The position numbers and the translations under genes are program-made. This document shows, piece by piece, positions 17,366 through 25,948 of a stretch of DNA of 64,000 nucleotides. The notes below the pieces were generated by a model that worked only from the letters and a program-made list of their open reading frames with translations, was not told the origin of the DNA and made no database searches. The stretch's first letter is position 1. The number at the start of each line of letters is the position of its first letter. Origin of the DNA: JAGTJU01 sp038257535 (GTDB lineage Bacteria > Myxococcota_A > Polyangia > Fen-1088); NCBI GenBank assembly GCA_038257535.1, contig JBBSJE010000003.1, forward strand, positions 1 through 64,000, read 5' to 3'.

Positions 17366-18585
17366 GACACCACCTCTGGGGCTTGCGCGATGGGAGCCAC
17401 AACGTCACGCTGGTGTTCACCGGCATCCACCAGCACACGGCGAATGGCCGAGGATCCGATGACATCGCTGACCACCACGCCTATCACGGTGATGCAAAGG
17501 ACCACGCGCCCCTCAGGCTCCGAGACCTGATCATGGTTGATGGCAATGGCCACAGCCAATCCGCCTTGCCGCAGCAGCGCGTTGCCCACGCGTGGCACAC
17601 GCGGCAAGCCGGGCAGCAGCCAGCACGTCACTCCTGTGATCAAGCGCAGAACGCAAAAGCGAATGGCAAGATAAGCCGGGGCCACCAACCATAGCCACGA
17701 ATGGATTGGCATCCATAAGACGCCCGCAAAGATCATTAGCAGCACAATGGCGGGGCGTTCCAAGCGCTCAAGATGCGCATACAGCGCTTCTGCGTCTTTC
17801 GACAGCAAAGACACAACCACGCCCGCAAGCATGTTGATCAGCAGTGGCGACACATCGGCTGCCAAAGCCAACCCGCTTGCAAAGGTAATCACGCCCACCG
17901 TGGCCAAAAACAGGCGATCGTCGCTTTCCTGTTTGCGACGACCCATAAACATGGCGAACAGCAGCCCCGAGGCGATGCCCAAGCCAACCAACGCGGCCAA
18001 CCACGTGGTTCCCGAAAGCCCGAAACGATCGGAGGCTTGGCTGGACCTTCTCCAGGCCAAGGCGGTTCCCGCGGCCGCCACCGCCACCACCGAAAGCGCC
18101 AGCGAAAGGCTGCGCACGAGTTCAGTGACCACACCGCGGGCGCGAACCGATTGCAAGGTGCTTTCCACGCCGGGCAGCGATGTGGCCGCGGCCGCGCATG
18201 CCAAGGAAATGGCCACCCATAGCGGCTGCCCGGGCACCCAGCGCGTAAGGTAGAGCAGCAGCGCGAAGAAACTTGCCGCCATCGCCGCCAACGAAAACAA
18301 GGCGGCTGTGGCGCCCGCTTCGAGCGCATGTGCGGTGGCGAGCCGGCGTCGCAGCGCGAGCCCCAGCATGAAACCCACCATCCCCAACAGAAGCGAGATC
18401 ACGGGCCCCAGCGATTGCAGCGTGTTGTCGCCCAGCAAACCGGCGCCCCAGGGGCCCAGCAAGGCGCCGATCACAATGTATTGCGCATCAGGCACAAAAC
18501 CCAATCGCGCGGTGTAGCGCCGTACCAAGCCACTGACGACCACAGCGAATGTGACCACCAGCACAAGCGTTATCGTTGTGGACAT
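17362..18585 (-). CDS. CPA2-like membrane protein, probable antiporter
   Basis: This protein of about 407 residues has 11-13 hydrophobic helices and a Na+/H+-exchanger-like pattern ('YIVIGALLGPWGAGLLGDNT'). It resembles the membrane half of the next gene's product but has no cytosolic domain. The start was taken at 'MSTTITLVLVV'; the longer frame adds 52 non-hydrophobic residues with no better ribosome site. The stop overlaps the next start by four bases. The two genes may encode a heteromeric exchanger, or one exchanger with a structural homologue; conserved ion-binding Asp pairs of classical NhaA/NapA are not obvious here. It is the first gene of the cassette. Confidence 0.75.
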   Translation of the reverse strand: MSTTITLVLVVTFAVVVSGLVRRYTARLGFVPDAQYIVIGALLGPWGAGLLGDNTLQSLGPVISLLLGMVGFMLGLALRRRLATAHALEAGATAALFSLAAMAASFFALLLYLTRWVPGQPLWVAISLACAAAATSLPGVESTLQSVRARGVVTELVRSLSLALSVVAVAAAGTALAWRRSSQASDRFGLSGTTWLAALVGLGIASGLLFAMFMGRRKQESDDRLFLATVGVITFASGLALAADVSPLLINMLAGVVVSLLSKDAEALYAHLERLERPAIVLLMIFAGVLWMPIHSWLWLVAPAYLAIRFCVLRLITGVTCWLLPGLPRVPRVGNALLRQGGLAVAIAINHDQVSEPEGRVVLCITVIGVVVSDVIGSSAIRRVLVDAGEHQRDVVAPIAQAPEVVS

Positions 18586-18710
18586 AGTTAAGACCGCGAG
18601 TCGTTCGTGACTTTCTCTTATCGCATAGCACTCGCATTTGGGCGAGGGGGGCGGCAGAGAAGTCGCATTTCTACAGCCCTTTTTCTCGGGCCCCACCTGC
18701 AGAGCTGTGT

Positions 18711-20315
18711 TTAGAGCGGTCGCGTGGACTCTTGTCGCCAATCACTCGAACGCATGCCAATCACGTTGTACACGGCAAGCTCTTTTTCTTTCCCCTTCAC
18801 ACGCAATGGAGGCAAGCGGATGGCCGCCACGCGATCCATGACTTTTTGATAGGTATGTTCAGATACCAGCAGTTGACCGGGTTTGGCGTTTGAGCACAAC
18901 CGCGCAGTGGTGTTGACAGCGTCGCCGATGGCCGTGTACTGCAAGGCGCGGGAGCTACCAATGGCCCCCGTAACCACTTCCCCGGTGTTGATGCCGATGC
19001 CGATTTCAATCTCAGGCAAGCCTTCAGACACCCGCACCCGGTTCCAATCCTTGAGCACCTTCAGCATTTCCAGCGCGCACTCAATGGCGCACAATTCGGC
19101 CGTGGGAATGGGCACGGGCGCACCGAACAGCGCAATGACCTCGTCGCCCACGAACTTATCCAGCGTGCCCTGATGGCGGAAGATCACATCCACCATGATC
19201 TCGAAGTATTCGTTCAGCATGCGAACGATCTCTTCGGGCGATGTATTTTCGCTCATGCTGGTGAAGCCGCGGATGTCGGAAAACAGCAAGGTGATCTCGC
19301 TGCGTTGGCCACCCTTTTCTAGCTGAAGGTGACCTTTAACGATCTGCTCAACGAGGTTGGGCGAAAGCAGCCGTTGAAATTGCGCGCGCGTGCTGGCTTC
19401 GTGCTCAATCTTCTTGGCCAGCAGAGTGTTTGAGATCGCAACTGCGGCTTGGCCCGCAATGCTGCTGAAGATCTGCAGGTCTTTTTCACCAAAAGCATTG
19501 GCTGTGATCAGCGAATCCAGGTGCATGATGCCCAAGATTTCGCCCTTGTGCAAAAGCGGCACCGTCATGGTGGATCTGATGCCCTGAATGATGATCGAGT
19601 GGGCGCCCGAAAACCGGCTGTCCATCGACGCATCCGAAGACAGCACGGCAATCTTTTTCGCCAGAACCTCGTTGATGATCGACGACGAAAGCGCGATCTG
19701 TTCGGCGCGGCCGTCACGCGTGCGGGCGATGCGCGGCGTGGGTACACCATTTTCCAACAGCAAAATCACGCCTCGATCGGCGGGAAGCAGATCAAACGCT
19801 TTGGCGATGATCTTGTCCAGCAGCACGTCCAGGTTCACTTCCAAGCCAATGGAACGGCCCAGTTCGTGCGCCATGCGCAGCTTTTCGTAGTCGCGCCTCA
19901 AGACATCCAGATCCGTGATGCGCGCCTCAGGGAGAAACTCTTGGTCCTCGCGCTGCGTCTGTATGGTTTGACGAATCAGCGTCTCCTGGGAGTGCTCGAT
20001 GGTGACTTGTTGCGCCGGCGCGGGGGCCATGGCCTGGGCGCGGTACACCAGCCGCGTGGCGCCCATCACAATCTCGTCGCCCTCGACGAAGATGCGTTCG
20101 CCCACCCGCTCATCGGCGTAGAACGAGCCGTTCAAGCTGCCCAGGTCGCGGAACAAAAACCGTCCGTCCGGCTGCCGGATGATCTGGGCATGCTCTTTGG
20201 AGACAATGCGGTCCAGAATTTGGATGGTGTTGTCCGGATGCCGCCCAATGGTGGTCATTGGGCCTAGCTCGAACTCACGTTCCTCGTTGTTGGCAACTAC
20301 TATCAGCTTGGGCAT
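18711..20315 (-). CDS. FHA-GAF class III adenylate/guanylate cyclase
   Basis: This soluble signalling enzyme has 534 residues. An FHA phosphothreonine-binding domain fills about 1-95 ('TIGRHPDNTIQI', 'VSKEHAQI', 'DLGSLNGSF'). A GAF domain follows (about 150-310), then a class III cyclase domain (about 335-525). The cyclase has a metal site in 'LLFSDIRGFTSMSE' and 'LDKFVGDEVIALFG' and a transition-state region in 'YTAIGDAVNTTARL'. It should make cAMP (less likely cGMP) in response to a phosphorylated partner and a GAF ligand. This architecture is frequent in myxobacteria with many Ser/Thr kinases. It lies 125 bases upstream of the antiporter cassette on the same strand; cotranscription is possible but not shown. 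Confidence 0.92.
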   Translation of the reverse strand: MPKLIVVANNEEREFELGPMTTIGRHPDNTIQILDRIVSKEHAQIIRQPDGRFLFRDLGSLNGSFYADERVGERIFVEGDEIVMGATRLVYRAQAMAPAPAQQVTIEHSQETLIRQTIQTQREDQEFLPEARITDLDVLRRDYEKLRMAHELGRSIGLEVNLDVLLDKIIAKAFDLLPADRGVILLLENGVPTPRIARTRDGRAEQIALSSSIINEVLAKKIAVLSSDASMDSRFSGAHSIIIQGIRSTMTVPLLHKGEILGIMHLDSLITANAFGEKDLQIFSSIAGQAAVAISNTLLAKKIEHEASTRAQFQRLLSPNLVEQIVKGHLQLEKGGQRSEITLLFSDIRGFTSMSENTSPEEIVRMLNEYFEIMVDVIFRHQGTLDKFVGDEVIALFGAPVPIPTAELCAIECALEMLKVLKDWNRVRVSEGLPEIEIGIGINTGEVVTGAIGSSRALQYTAIGDAVNTTARLCSNAKPGQLLVSEHTYQKVMDRVAAIRLPPLRVKGKEKELAVYNVIGMRSSDWRQESTRPL

Positions 20316-20361
20316 CAGCCGGTCGTGGCCCCGAGTGTATCACGACGATGGAAAACGCCAC

Positions 20362-20793
20362 CTACCAGTCCACGCGGGCCGCGTCGGTTTCCACCCGCAT
20401 GTGGTGGTTGATGGGATATCGCTTGTCTAAGCCCACAAGTTCAAACGACGACACGAACCGCGTTTCAAGCGAAACGGTTTTGGGGTTCATATCGACAAGG
20501 AGCTGCAGGTCTGGGTCGGTGACGCCCACCTTCAGCAAATTGGCGCGCAGAGTTTTTTCAAGCGTTTCCTTGTTGCGCAGGGTGTGCTTGTCCTGCCGAA
20601 GGTTCAAGCGGTAGAGCTGGATCAAGGCATCCTGCATTTCGCTTTTTGCGTTCGATTTGAGCCGTATCGTAGGCCAATAGCAGTAAGCCAAATACACCAT
20701 CGCACCCAGGATCAAGCAAACGGAAATCGAAACCGGGTTGATGGCGTGTGGCTGCTTGTAGGAAACGGGGGCACGGCGCGAAGGTTGTTGCAT
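20362..20793 (-). CDS. single-pass membrane protein of unknown function
   Basis: This protein has 143 residues. A Pro/Arg/Gln-rich start is followed by one membrane helix at about residues 20-41 ('PVSISVCLILGAMVYLAYCY') and a soluble domain of about 100 residues rich in Lys, Leu and Thr. I do not recognise the family. Seven bases separate it from the stop of the flippase-like gene, so the two are probably one operon and it may assist that membrane protein. Confidence 0.6.
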   Translation of the reverse strand: MQQPSRRAPVSYKQPHAINPVSISVCLILGAMVYLAYCYWPTIRLKSNAKSEMQDALIQLYRLNLRQDKHTLRNKETLEKTLRANLLKVGVTDPDLQLLVDMNPKTVSLETRFVSSFELVGLDKRYPINHHMRVETDAARVDW

Positions 20794-20800
20794 GGCATCC

Positions 20801-21880
20801 TCAGGGCGACAAACCGGAATCGCTGGGGGGGCTGTTGCCCTGCGCGGTTAAGACCTGCGCCAGCTGGCTGCGCAGGCACACGAGACCAATCACCATTTGC
20901 ACGGACACGGCGAGCACCCAACCGGTGAGGCTGGCGGCAAACACCGCCGCTTCGGCAGGGCGACCGTCGCCGGGGCCATAGGGCGCAAACACAGCCACCA
21001 TCACCGCTTGCACGGCGCCCAGGCCCTGACCAGGAAGGGGAATGGCTGCCACCAAGAACGAGATCGGCAGAAACAAAAGCGCCTGAAGTGGGGGCACTTG
21101 CACGTCAAAGGCGTAAAGGTAGAGGTAGGCAAACACGAGCAAGCTGGCGATGTGGGGCAGGCGCGCCAACAGGGCTTTGCCGTGGCCTGCCAGGCCTGCG
21201 GAAAACAACACCTGGAAAACTTCGCGGCGGGCCAAAAACTTGGGTTTGGCCAGCACAAGCGCCACATAAGCGGCAAGCCCACCGTAGCCGGCTAGGGCCA
21301 AAATGCGGGCGGTGGCCAAGGTGCCCGAAGCGGCGTCGGGCACGTCACCCGACAGGGCCAATCCGGCGGTGGCGGCAAACAACAACAGCAGCAAGTTGGT
21401 GCCCATGATCAAGAGCACGGTGGCCCCTGTGCGCAAGATGGGAACGCGCTTGGTTTTGTGCAGAAAATACGCAAACGCGCCTTGGCCCACGGCGTAGTTC
21501 ACCAGCGCCAAGATGTACGAGGCACCGCGAACGGTGAGGGCTTCGCGGTAGGTCAGCGGGGCGGCGAACCACGAGAAGGTCTTCCAGGCCGCAAAGGTGT
21601 CGGCGGCGTAAACGACCAACACCATAAAAACCAACACGGGCAGCGTCCATGGCGCGGCGTTGGCGAGCGAAGCGGCCACGTCGCGCAGCGGGATTCGCGA
21701 AAACAGATACACCAAAATGGCCACGGCCACCGCCCAGGCGCCCAAACGGACGAGGCGCTGGGTTGACGTTTTTGCGGGCTTGGGTGCGGGCGAGCCCGAG
21801 GGCACCGGCGAGCGCGCCGGCGAGGTCGGCAAGGGTGATGGCAAGGGTGATGGCAAGGGTGATGGTAGAGGCGGCTGCAT
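20801..21880 (-). CDS. lysylphosphatidylglycerol-synthase-like (UPF0104) membrane protein
   Basis: This is a polytopic protein of about 359 residues with eight or nine membrane helices, resembling the flippase half of MprF/AglD-type proteins (LPG_synthase_TM family). 'PISFLVAAIPLPGQGLGAVQ' matches the family's conserved Pro-Gly re-entrant region. The N terminus is a low-complexity Pro/Leu/Ser tail encoded by a triplicated 12-bp repeat. Three ATGs (21895, 21892, 21880) could start it; the most downstream is chosen, mainly because it leaves more room for a promoter facing the divergent gene. Likely role: lipid or lipid-linked substrate transfer across the inner membrane. Confidence 0.7.
   Translation of the reverse strand: MQPPLPSPLPSPLPSPLPTSPARSPVPSGSPAPKPAKTSTQRLVRLGAWAVAVAILVYLFSRIPLRDVAASLANAAPWTLPVLVFMVLVVYAADTFAAWKTFSWFAAPLTYREALTVRGASYILALVNYAVGQGAFAYFLHKTKRVPILRTGATVLLIMGTNLLLLLFAATAGLALSGDVPDAASGTLATARILALAGYGGLAAYVALVLAKPKFLARREVFQVLFSAGLAGHGKALLARLPHIASLLVFAYLYLYAFDVQVPPLQALLFLPISFLVAAIPLPGQGLGAVQAVMVAVFAPYGPGDGRPAEAAVFAASLTGWVLAVSVQMVIGLVCLRSQLAQVLTAQGNSPPSDSGLSP
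21828..21863. repeat. three perfect copies of a 12-bp repeat
   Basis: The unit GGCAAGGGTGAT occurs three times head to tail. It lies inside the flippase-like gene and encodes a Pro-Leu-Pro-Ser repeat in the cytoplasmic N terminus. Copy number is likely to vary by slippage without shifting the frame. Confidence 0.9.
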
Positions 21881-21961
21881 GGACGGGCGCATCATCGCAC
21901 GATGTGGCGGCAAAAGAAGTTCTTCCCCCAAGCCCCTGGGTCGAAGTACGCTGCAACCGCC

Positions 21962-22909
21962 ATGACTGTGACGGGGCTCGAAACACCGCAGGGTTTGGCG
22001 CCACTCACGTGGGAGGCGCCGGAGGGGTGGCTGCAATCACAGTCTTGCCGGCTGGCAGCGTACCTACCCTTGGAGGGTTTGGTGGCGGGTCGGCGCGTGC
22101 TTGATGTGCGGGGCGTGCCAGCGGCCCACGATCGTTTGCGCCGCGCGCGGGCCCGCGGGGTGGTGAGCGTGGGCGCCACCCCATGGCGGGTTCCTGACGC
22201 CAGCATGGACGTTGTCTTGCTGCTGGACGCTGGCTCCCCCGTGCAGCCCGATGTGTTGGCCGAGGTCAAGCGGGTGCTGTCTCCACAAGGTTTTGTGGCG
22301 TGGCGGCTGGCGGCTCCAGCTGGCCATAGCCGGGGCGAATTGACCGCGCCGCTAACCCAGGCTTTCGCCACTGTTGAGTCGCTGGGTCAGGTTCCCATCG
22401 CCGGGTTTACTTTTGATCGCGGCGGCAGTCCCGAGGTGGTGGTGGCCGAGGACCTGTTCCCTACCAGCGCCGCCCCCAGCCACATTTTGGCCTTGTGCGC
22501 GCCCGGCTCCGATCGGCCGTGGGAGGGATTGGAGTCATGGGTGGTGCCGTTGGCCCGGCCCGAGGTTGCAGGGCGGGCCGCCCCGCCTTTGCCGGATGAG
22601 CGCGCGGCCTGGGAGCAACGAATCGCAGAGCTCTTGCATGAGCGCGAATACCTGCGGGAAGCCGTGATGACTTTGCAAGACGAGCGCGAACGGCTGGAAC
22701 GCTTGGCCACCAATTTGCGCCGAGATGCCGACCGCAATTTGGCGCGGTTGTCTGAGCAAGCGGCGGCGCTCGAGGTGTTGGGCTTGGAGCGAGACCACGC
22801 CGAGCGGCGCGCGGGGCGGGCAGGTGCGGCCCGTGGGCCTGGGGAGGATCTGCATCCCGATCTCAGTGGCCCCGACACGATGGTGGATTCCCCTTGGCGA
22901 CCCGCTTGA
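21962..22909 (+). CDS. methyltransferase-like protein with C-terminal coiled coil
   Basis: This protein of about 315 residues has an N-terminal half resembling a degenerate class I SAM-methyltransferase fold: 'GRRVLDVRGVPAAHDRLRRA' in the place of motif I, then 'DASMDVVLLLD' and 'LAEVKRVLSPQGFVAWRL' (motifs II and III). The Gly-rich SAM loop is poorly conserved, so catalysis is doubtful. The last third (about 215-290) is a charged coiled coil with Glu/Arg/Leu heptads. The internal ATG at 21962 is preferred; the longer frame begins at 21902 and leaves only 21 bases to the divergent gene. Its stop codon overlaps the -35 element of the tRNA promoter. Confidence 0.6.
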   Translation: MTVTGLETPQGLAPLTWEAPEGWLQSQSCRLAAYLPLEGLVAGRRVLDVRGVPAAHDRLRRARARGVVSVGATPWRVPDASMDVVLLLDAGSPVQPDVLAEVKRVLSPQGFVAWRLAAPAGHSRGELTAPLTQAFATVESLGQVPIAGFTFDRGGSPEVVVAEDLFPTSAAPSHILALCAPGSDRPWEGLESWVVPLARPEVAGRAAPPLPDERAAWEQRIAELLHEREYLREAVMTLQDERERLERLATNLRRDADRNLARLSEQAAALEVLGLERDHAERRAGRAGAARGPGEDLHPDLSGPDTMVDSPWRPA

Positions 22910-22934
22910 CCAAAGGGCTTGTGTCCCCTATGGT
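22906..22934 (+). promoter_or_regulatory. sigma70-type promoter of tRNA-Leu
   Basis: TTGACC (22906-22911) and TATGGT (22929-22934) are separated by exactly 17 bases, and the tRNA begins 13 bases after the -10 box. The -35 element contains the stop codon of the upstream gene. Confidence 0.7.
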
Positions 22935-22946
22935 CTGCATCCCGTC

Positions 22947-23030
22947 GCGGTCGTGGCGGAATTGGTAGACGCGCCAGATTCAGGTTCTGGTGAGAGCAAT
23001 CTTGTGAGAGTTCGAGTCTCTCCGACCGCA
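22947..23030 (+). tRNA. tRNA-Leu (anticodon CAG)
   Basis: This 84-base class II tRNA reads CUG codons. The acceptor arms GCGGTCG (22947-22953) and CGACCGC (23023-23029) pair fully and A23030 is the discriminator. The anticodon stem CCAGA/TCTGG encloses the loop TTCAGGT, with anticodon CAG at 22981-22983. A variable arm of the leucine type follows, and the T loop TTCGAGT is canonical. CCA is not encoded (CCT follows), so it must be added after transcription. Confidence 0.97.
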
Positions 23031-23042
23031 CCTGTCAGCCCG

Positions 23043-23064
23043 CGTCGTCCAAACGACGTCCCTT
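23043..23064 (+). terminator. small hairpin after tRNA-Leu
   Basis: CGTCGT (23043-23048) pairs with ACGACG (23053-23058) around CCAA, followed by TCCCTTT, 13 bases past the tRNA. A second GC hairpin follows. It is a plausible but weak terminator. Confidence 0.35.
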
Positions 23065-23118
23065 TGGCGCGTCGCGCCTGAACAGCGGGAGTCGTTACAC
23101 ACTCCATATGCCAACCAG

Positions 23119-24597
23119 ATGAAAAAGTCTTCAAGGTTAGGTACGGGAGTTCTTAAGAGGCTAGGCGTGTGGGCGCGAACGAGCCTGGTTCCGCTGATGC
23201 AAGGGACCTTGGCTTTGGTCGTTCTCGCTTGCGTGCTTGTCGCCGTAGCTGGTTTTGGAATCTACGGTTTCGGGGCTTGGCGGGTCTGGTGGGTTTTGGC
23301 AGGTAGCGTGGCAACAGCGTTGCTTGTGGCGATCACGCTGCTTGGCGGTGCTCGCATTCAAATGCCCTTGCGACGCTTGCTTCCCTTGCTCCTCGTGGTG
23401 GCCGCGGTTTGGATGGATCAAGGCTGGACGCCCAATGGCGTGCCGATTGAGTTTTTGCACGCGCGCCTCTCGCTGGTCTTGATGTTGTCCGTAGTTTTTT
23501 CACAACTTGCGTGGTTGTACCCACGTGCTGCAAGGGCGCTTCCTTTTGGTTTGTTCGTAGCGTTCGGCACGGCGTGGTACCTGTGGCAGATTGTCGAGTT
23601 CGTGCCGTCACCGTTTGTCGACGTCTGGCACCACCTTGACAAAGCGGCGGCGGTCTTGGCCGAAGGCAAGAATCCTTATGCAACGTTCTTTCCTGACTTC
23701 TATCAGGGGCGCGCGTGGTACGGCTTCGATGCACCGGGGTTTCCCTATCCTCCCCCCGTCCTGTTGACCGCATATTTCGCCAAGGTCATAGCTGTTGACG
23801 TGCGGTACGTGCTTGGCGGCCTTGTCGTACTTTCGGCAGGCATTGTCCGACAAGTGGCTCGCACTTCAGGATGGCCGCGCAGCGCTGCGACCCTCCTTGC
23901 GGTCGCTTACATGCAGGTCCCTCACCTTGGCTTCGTACTGGTGAGCGGGCATTCGGAACCAATATCCGGCTTCTTGCTAGCCCTGTCTTGCCTTCTGATG
24001 AGCAGAGGCAATGTTCTCGCGGCTTTCTTTGTCGCAGGTGTTTTCTTTACCTCAAAACAGTATTTGATCGTCTTGGTGCCGATAGCACTCCTTGCCACCA
24101 GTACCTGGCGGCACGTTTTCGCCCTTGGAGCGGGAAGCCTGATTTTGTGGCTTCCTTGGATCGTGCTCGATGTCCGAGCGCTGTGGAATGCGACTTTTCA
24201 AACTCACCTTGATCGCCCAGCCCGCAAAGATGCCTTGACGATATCCGCTTGGAGACTGAACCATGGGCTCATGCCCCTTCGAAGGTGGCTTCCCATAGCC
24301 ACTGGCCTCGTCGGTGCGATTCTAAGTGGCCTGCGCTTCAAAACGCCCCAGAGAATTCCCCTCTACGTTGGGATGGTTCTACTGCCCATGTTGCTTGTGA
24401 GTCCTCAGGCCTTTGGCAATTACTACACACTGGCGTATTGGAGCTTCATTGTCGGCCTCGCGTCCTTCCCTGCGCATGACGCCCGCCCTGAAGTGTCTTG
24501 GGCGTGGAAGTCCATCGCTTCTTCATTCGCCCTTGTTCGGCGAAGAAACCGCGATCTGCGCAGCAAAAGCCTGCTAGTGCCTAGCGGTGAGATGTAG
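23119..24597 (+). CDS. GT87-like polytopic glycosyltransferase family membrane protein
   Basis: This 492-residue protein has about eleven membrane helices. A luminal segment resembles GT87/DUF2029 mannosyltransferases: an Asp-containing first loop 'DVWHHLDKAAAVLAEGKNPY' followed by 'FPYPPPVLL'. Such enzymes use polyprenyl-phosphate sugars as donors on the outer face of the inner membrane. No Shine-Dalgarno is evident. The ORF follows the tRNA by about 90 bases and is not clearly linked to a polysaccharide cluster. The C terminus is a short basic tail. Substrate unknown. Confidence 0.65.
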   Translation: MKKSSRLGTGVLKRLGVWARTSLVPLMQGTLALVVLACVLVAVAGFGIYGFGAWRVWWVLAGSVATALLVAITLLGGARIQMPLRRLLPLLLVVAAVWMDQGWTPNGVPIEFLHARLSLVLMLSVVFSQLAWLYPRAARALPFGLFVAFGTAWYLWQIVEFVPSPFVDVWHHLDKAAAVLAEGKNPYATFFPDFYQGRAWYGFDAPGFPYPPPVLLTAYFAKVIAVDVRYVLGGLVVLSAGIVRQVARTSGWPRSAATLLAVAYMQVPHLGFVLVSGHSEPISGFLLALSCLLMSRGNVLAAFFVAGVFFTSKQYLIVLVPIALLATSTWRHVFALGAGSLILWLPWIVLDVRALWNATFQTHLDRPARKDALTISAWRLNHGLMPLRRWLPIATGLVGAILSGLRFKTPQRIPLYVGMVLLPMLLVSPQAFGNYYTLAYWSFIVGLASFPAHDARPEVSWAWKSIASSFALVRRRNRDLRSKSLLVPSGEM

Positions 24598-24664
24598 GCA
24601 TTGACGCTGCTGCCTCAGGCGGCTCGTTGCCCGCTTGACCTTTTCCCCAACTTAAGCGAAACGC

Positions 24665-25882
24665 ATGTACATGCGCGCGCACTGGCTCGTGGTTGGACTT
24701 TGGATGTGTTTCACGCTGCCTGCACGCGGGGCCCATGCTCAAGCGGAGGCAGCCGAAGCTGAGGCCCCTGCATCCGTGGAAGCGGCCGCCTCGCCTACCA
24801 CCAAGCTCACTGCCGAACAATGGGAACGCAGCTACGACAAGGCCCGCTCGGCATTGAAAGACGGCGCTTTCATCGCTGCGGCTGCGGCTTTGTCACAGCT
24901 GGCAGAGCAAGCGCCCGACGCCACCCGCAAACGCGTGGCGCTGGAGGCGTCTTGGCTGGCGCTGTATTGGTCCAAGCGAGGCTATGCCCTTCAAGTGCCA
25001 TCGTCTTCATCGGACACAGACGAGGGCGGGGGGGCGAGGCCCAGCAAACGCACCACCGATGAACTGGCGATTCTCTACACCTCGTCCGTGATCTACGGCG
25101 TAGGCTCCGGGGTGGCTCTGGCCATGCTCACCGAGCCCAATTCCGCTGCCGGGGCCATTTTGCCCACGCTGGCCCTGGCCGGCGTTTCTGCCACCGCGGT
25201 GTATCAGATCGACAAGCGCGTGGGCCTTCGCTACGGCGCCGCGCAGGCCATGACCTCGGGGCTTTACATTGGGTTTGAGGAAGGTCTTGCGTGGGTGCTG
25301 TGGCAGCAAGAATACGCGCGATGGGAAAATCAACTCAGTGCCAAGCAAGTTGCCTCTGTGCTTTGGGCGACCAGCACGGTGGGCGTGGTGGCTGGCGGCT
25401 TGGTGGGACAGCTTTATGGCACCACCCCAGGACGCGCTTCGCTGATGGGATCGGGGGCGTTTTGGTCTGCGCTTGTGGTGGGCTTCGGTGTGGCCGCAAT
25501 GACCGACAACACGCAAACGGCACTGCTCTCGTCCGCTGTGGCCTTGAACGTGGGCGCGGTGGGGGGCGTGTTGTTGGGGAACACCATGCGCCCTTCCATT
25601 GCGCGCGTGCGCTTCATTGATCTGGGCGGTGTGTGCGGTGGCTTGGTGTTGGGTGGCCTATACCTTGCCGTTGCCGACACAAGCGGAAACTCCCGCGCAG
25701 CTTTCGGCACCATAGCGGCCGGCTTCGGTGGCGGGCTGTTGGCGGCCGCTTACCTCACCCGCGATATGGAGCCTGACGATCCCCGTCGCCCGCGCGACGA
25801 ATCGCAATTCAGCATGGTGCCCACAATCGCACCCAGTGCACATGGCCACGGAGGCACTTTGGGACTGGCAGGCGCTTTCTAA
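24665..25882 (+). CDS. exported Gly/Ala-rich membrane protein of unknown function
   Basis: This protein has 405 residues. A signal peptide ends near 'PARGAHAQA', then an Ala/Glu-rich segment and a helical stretch of about 80 residues that could be a single TPR-like hairpin ('RSALKDGAFIAAAAALSQLA'). The rest (about 130-380) alternates short Gly/Ala/Val-rich hydrophobic segments that look like six to eight membrane helices. I do not recognise the family. Two ATGs, six bases apart, could start it. It ends shortly before a bidirectional-looking hairpin. Confidence 0.6.
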   Translation: MYMRAHWLVVGLWMCFTLPARGAHAQAEAAEAEAPASVEAAASPTTKLTAEQWERSYDKARSALKDGAFIAAAAALSQLAEQAPDATRKRVALEASWLALYWSKRGYALQVPSSSSDTDEGGGARPSKRTTDELAILYTSSVIYGVGSGVALAMLTEPNSAAGAILPTLALAGVSATAVYQIDKRVGLRYGAAQAMTSGLYIGFEEGLAWVLWQQEYARWENQLSAKQVASVLWATSTVGVVAGGLVGQLYGTTPGRASLMGSGAFWSALVVGFGVAAMTDNTQTALLSSAVALNVGAVGGVLLGNTMRPSIARVRFIDLGGVCGGLVLGGLYLAVADTSGNSRAAFGTIAAGFGGGLLAAAYLTRDMEPDDPRRPRDESQFSMVPTIAPSAHGHGGTLGLAGAF

Positions 25883-25915
25883 GAAAAATGGCCCAAGCAT
25901 TTCGGCTGGGCCATT
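25881..25915 (-). terminator. terminator between the convergent Gly/Ala-rich and RRM genes
   Basis: The nine-base arms AATGGCCCA (25887-25895) and TGGGCCATT (25907-25915) form a hairpin followed on the minus strand by TTTTTCTT, a classic intrinsic terminator for the RRM gene. In the plus direction the T tract is poorer, but it may serve both. Confidence 0.8.
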
Positions 25916-25948
25916 CGAGTGCTTTGTTACGTCTGTAAGGACGAGAGC

